Assembly: GCA_024278415.1 (NCBI GenBank)
Contig: JAJRTI010000940.1
Span: 1 to 15,979, forward strand
Direction of reading: 5' to 3'
DNA: 15,979 nucleotides
Origin: Planctomycetota bacterium
Lineage (GTDB): Bacteria; Planctomycetota; Brocadiia; JAJRTI01
Part shown: positions 13,918-15,979 of the stretch, one piece after another
Numbering within the stretch: position 1 is the stretch's first letter
Layout: each line of letters starts with the position of its first letter
Made by a program: the position numbers and the translations under genes
Notes under the pieces: model-generated
Database searches by the model: none
The model's input: the letters and a program-made list of their open reading frames with translations, nothing else
Told to the model about the DNA's origin: nothing

Positions 13918-15411
13918 CTACGCCAGTTGAGGGCGTTGCTGGTGGTAGTCCGTCTCGCGCTCGAAGAGGCGTGCGGTTTGGAGGATGCCGAGTTCGTCGT
14001 GGTGGCGGCCGAGGAGCTGCATGCCGATGGGCAGGCCGTCGCTCGTGAAGCCGCAGGGGATCGAGACGGCCGGGATGCCGGCCAAGTTGGCCGAGATCGT
14101 GTACACGTCGGACAAGTACATCTCCAGCGGATTCGCGGTCTTCTCGCCGAACTTGAACGCGGCCGACGGCGACGTGGGGCCGATGAGGCACGTGGCCTTC
14201 TCGAACGCGGCGTCGAAGTCCTGCTTGAAAAGCGTGCGCACCTTCGACGCCTTCATGTAGTACGCGTCGTAGAAGCCCGAGCTGAGCGCGAACGTGCCGA
14301 GCATGATGCGGCGCTTGACCTCGTCGCCGAAGCCCTCCGCGCGGCTTTGCGAGTACATCTCGATCATGCCCACGTCTTCGCTCGTGCGGTGGCCGTAGTG
14401 CACGCCATCGTAGCGCGCCAAGTTCGAGCTGGCCTCGGCCGTGGCCACGATGTAGTACGCCGCGACCGCGGCGGACGACAGCCTGTCGCCTTGCACGTCG
14501 ATGCGGCTCTGCGGCAGCGACACCTCGACGATCTCCGCTCCGAGCTTTTCATACACCTTGATCGCGGCCTCGATGGCCGCGGCGACTTCGGCGTTCAGGC
14601 CTTCGCCAAAGAACTCCTTGGGCACGCCAATGCGCAGGCCTTCGGGCGGCGTCTCGATCTGCCCGCGGTAGGGGGGCGCGGGCTCGCGCGTGCAGGTGCT
14701 GTCGCGATCGTCGGGCGTCGCGATCACGTCCATGAGCAGCGCGGCGTCCGCCACGTCGCGCGCGAACGGGCCAATCTGGTCGAGCGACGAGGCGAACGCG
14801 ACGAGGCCGTAGCGCGAGACGCGGCTGTACGTGGGCTTCAGGCCCACCACGCCGCACAGCGCCGCGGGCTGGCGGATCGACCCGCCGGTGTCGGAGCCGA
14901 GCGAAAGCAGCGCCATGCCCGATGCCAGTGCCGCGGCTGAGCCGCCGCTGGAGCCGCCGGGCACGCGCTCCAAGTCCCAGGGGTTGTGCGTGGGCGCGAC
15001 CCCGGAGTTCTCCGTGGACGAACCCATCGCGAATTCGTCGAGGTTGGTCTTGCCCATGATGACCGCGTCTTCGGCCATGAGCCGCTCGACCACGTGCGCG
15101 TTGTACGGGGGCTCGAAGTTGGCGAGGATCTTCGACGCGCAGGTCGTGCGCGTGCCGACCATACACATGTTGTCCTTGACCGCCACGGGCACGCCGGCCA
15201 GCTTGCCCACCGGCTCGCCGGCCGCGAGCTTTTTGTCGACTTCGTCGGCTTTGGCGAGCGCGGCCTCCGGGAGGAGTTGGAGGTAGGCCTTGACCCTGGG
15301 TTCGATGGCGTCGATGCGTGCGAGCACGGCCTCCGTCAGTTCGCGGGCGGACACTTCCTTGCGGCGCAATTTGTCGAGCGCGTCGTGCGCGGCGAGTTCA
15401 TGGAGTGGCAC
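13918..15411 (-). CDS. gatA: Asp/Glu-tRNA(Asn/Gln) amidotransferase subunit A
   Basis: GatA is the glutaminase of GatCAB and supplies ammonia through a channel to GatB. The 497-residue product has the amidase signature Ser-Ser-Lys triad: K79 in PVAVKDNM, S154 in [10 protein letters not shown] and S178 in [12 protein letters not shown]. The family block [13 protein letters not shown] and the C-terminal [14 protein letters not shown], then GMQLLG, are complete. The start is GTG at 15411, reading [20 protein letters not shown]. It has GGAG ten bases upstream and fits the family N-terminus; the frame extends further without a ribosome binding site. It follows gatC after 31 bp, so the two are clearly co-transcribed. 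Confidence 0.97.
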   Translation of the reverse strand: MPLHELAAHDALDKLRRKEVSARELTEAVLARIDAIEPRVKAYLQLLPEAALAKADEVDKKLAAGEPVGKLAGVPVAVKDNMCMVGTRTTCASKILANFEPPYNAHVVERLMAEDAVIMGKTNLDEFAMGSSTENSGVAPTHNPWDLERVPGGSSGGSAAALASGMALLSLGSDTGGSIRQPAALCGVVGLKPTYSRVSRYGLVAFASSLDQIGPFARDVADAALLMDVIATPDDRDSTCTREPAPPYRGQIETPPEGLRIGVPKEFFGEGLNAEVAAAIEAAIKVYEKLGAEIVEVSLPQSRIDVQGDRLSSAAVAAYYIVATAEASSNLARYDGVHYGHRTSEDVGMIEMYSQSRAEGFGDEVKRRIMLGTFALSSGFYDAYYMKASKVRTLFKQDFDAAFEKATCLIGPTSPSAAFKFGEKTANPLEMYLSDVYTISANLAGIPAVSIPCGFTSDGLPIGMQLLGRHHDELGILQTARLFERETDYHQQRPQLA

Positions 15412-15442
15412 GTCGGTTCTCCGGGCGTGGGATGCGCGGCCC

Positions 15443-15730
15443 CTATTCGATGACCTGTGGAACACGATACTGGCCGCGGGCCTGTTCGGGGCTGTTCGCC
15501 AGCGCCTGCTCGCGCGGCAGCGATGGGCGCAATTCGTCGGCCCGGAACACGTTGGCCAGACCCGACGGATTCGTCAGCGGCTCCACGTCGTCCGTGTCCA
15601 ACTCGTTGAGCTTGTCGAAGTAGGTGACAATGTCTGAAATCTGCTCGACGAGCCGGTTGAGTTCCTCGGGCGTCATGTTGAGCCGGGACAGGCCGGCCAC
15701 GTATTCGACTTGCTTTCGGTCGATGTGCAT
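15443..15730 (-). CDS. gatC: Asp/Glu-tRNA(Asn/Gln) amidotransferase subunit C
   Basis: GatC is a small helical belt that holds GatA and GatB together. The 95 residues match the usual length and pattern: [37 protein letters not shown], the linker [11 protein letters not shown] and the tail [16 protein letters not shown]. The ATG at 15730 matches the family N-terminus, although its ribosome binding site is weak (GAG about 11 bases upstream). It is first in the gatC-gatA-gatB direction, so the operon promoter should lie in 15731-15979 or beyond. I see no confident -35/-10 pair there. Confidence 0.95.
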   Translation of the reverse strand: MHIDRKQVEYVAGLSRLNMTPEELNRLVEQISDIVTYFDKLNELDTDDVEPLTNPSGLANVFRADELRPSLPREQALANSPEQARGQYRVPQVIE

Positions 15731-15755
15731 GGTAAGCGCTCGCGAAGCGGTGGGG

Positions 15756-15975
15756 CGGAAGGCCTTCGCCTTCCGTGTCGTTGCTGGACCATGGTTCGGA
15801 ATGCGATCCCGAGGCTTCGGGATCCGCTCCATCTCGATGGCGTAACATTTCAGCCAAGTGCTACAGCCATGCGCAGAAAACGTGGCTGAGCCTTTGGCCG
15901 GTCCGGGCGGGTTCGGCCTCTGGGAAGCCCAACGGGCTTCCGTAAACCAGCCCAGGGTTCGCGAGCGAAGCTCGC
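15756..15975. repeat. stem-loop cluster upstream of gatC, including 28-bp repeat copy 2
   Basis: Four hairpins lie here: CGGAAGGC/GCCTTCCG (15756-15775); the 28-bp repeat with its ATCCCGA/TCGGGAT stem (15803-15830), identical to 13854-13881; GGAAGCCC/GGGCTTCC with loop AAC (15923-15941); and GCGAGC/GCTCGC with loop GAA (15961-15975). The 249 bp from 15731 to the window end contain no gene of their own. Confidence 0.6.
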
Positions 15976-15979
15976 AACC

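Noticed and set aside
12240..14940. Long forward open frames (12240-13769 and 13699-14940)
   Set aside because: They run antisense to gatB and gatA, whose motifs and lengths are complete. The forward translations show no motifs.

Overview
The window is GC-rich bacterial DNA. It probably comes from an uncultivated member of the Planctomycetota or a related deep lineage. The clues are an anti-sigma factor carrying a dockerin repeat, a very long secreted GH42-like glycosidase, a complete gatCAB set and many palindromic intergenic repeats. No marker here fixes the taxonomy, so this is inference.

Positions 1-2995 are an eroded accessory region. It opens with the tail of an unrecognised gene (1-87). 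A long stretch without a gene follows, then two reverse-strand gene fragments: a winged-helix domain and the N-terminus of a SKI2-like helicase, fused out of frame. Next is a 240-bp miniature inverted-repeat element (1731-1970) with 14-bp perfect ends and TTAG target duplications. The region closes with an unusual tRNA-like RNA (2815-2909): it has a T-arm, acceptor stem and CCA end, but a single long hairpin where the D and anticodon arms should be.

Positions 2915-7643 are a signalling and repair block. On the reverse strand an ECF-type sigma factor (4454-5020) is followed by a membrane anti-sigma factor (2996-4408), whose outer part holds a dockerin repeat and a possible cohesin-like beta domain. 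Divergent from these, behind a good sigma-70-type promoter, are a secreted HtrA-like protease with a PDZ domain (5294-6307) and a radical SAM protein of the spore photoproduct lyase type (6408-7643). The arrangement suggests an envelope or stress response unit, but the sequence does not prove regulation.

Positions 7857-11132 encode one secreted glycoside hydrolase of about 1091 residues on the reverse strand. It has its own promoter and two perfect inverted repeats just upstream. Positions 11133-12012 hold no convincing gene and are packed with stem-loops, several sharing the C(GAA)G loop. A small convergent ORF (12013-12231) follows.

Positions 12264-15730 hold gatC, gatA and gatB on the reverse strand. 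They encode the amidotransferase that makes Gln-tRNA(Gln) and/or Asn-tRNA(Asn). Repeat-rich DNA lies between gatA and gatB and upstream of gatC, and the two spots share a 28-bp direct repeat.
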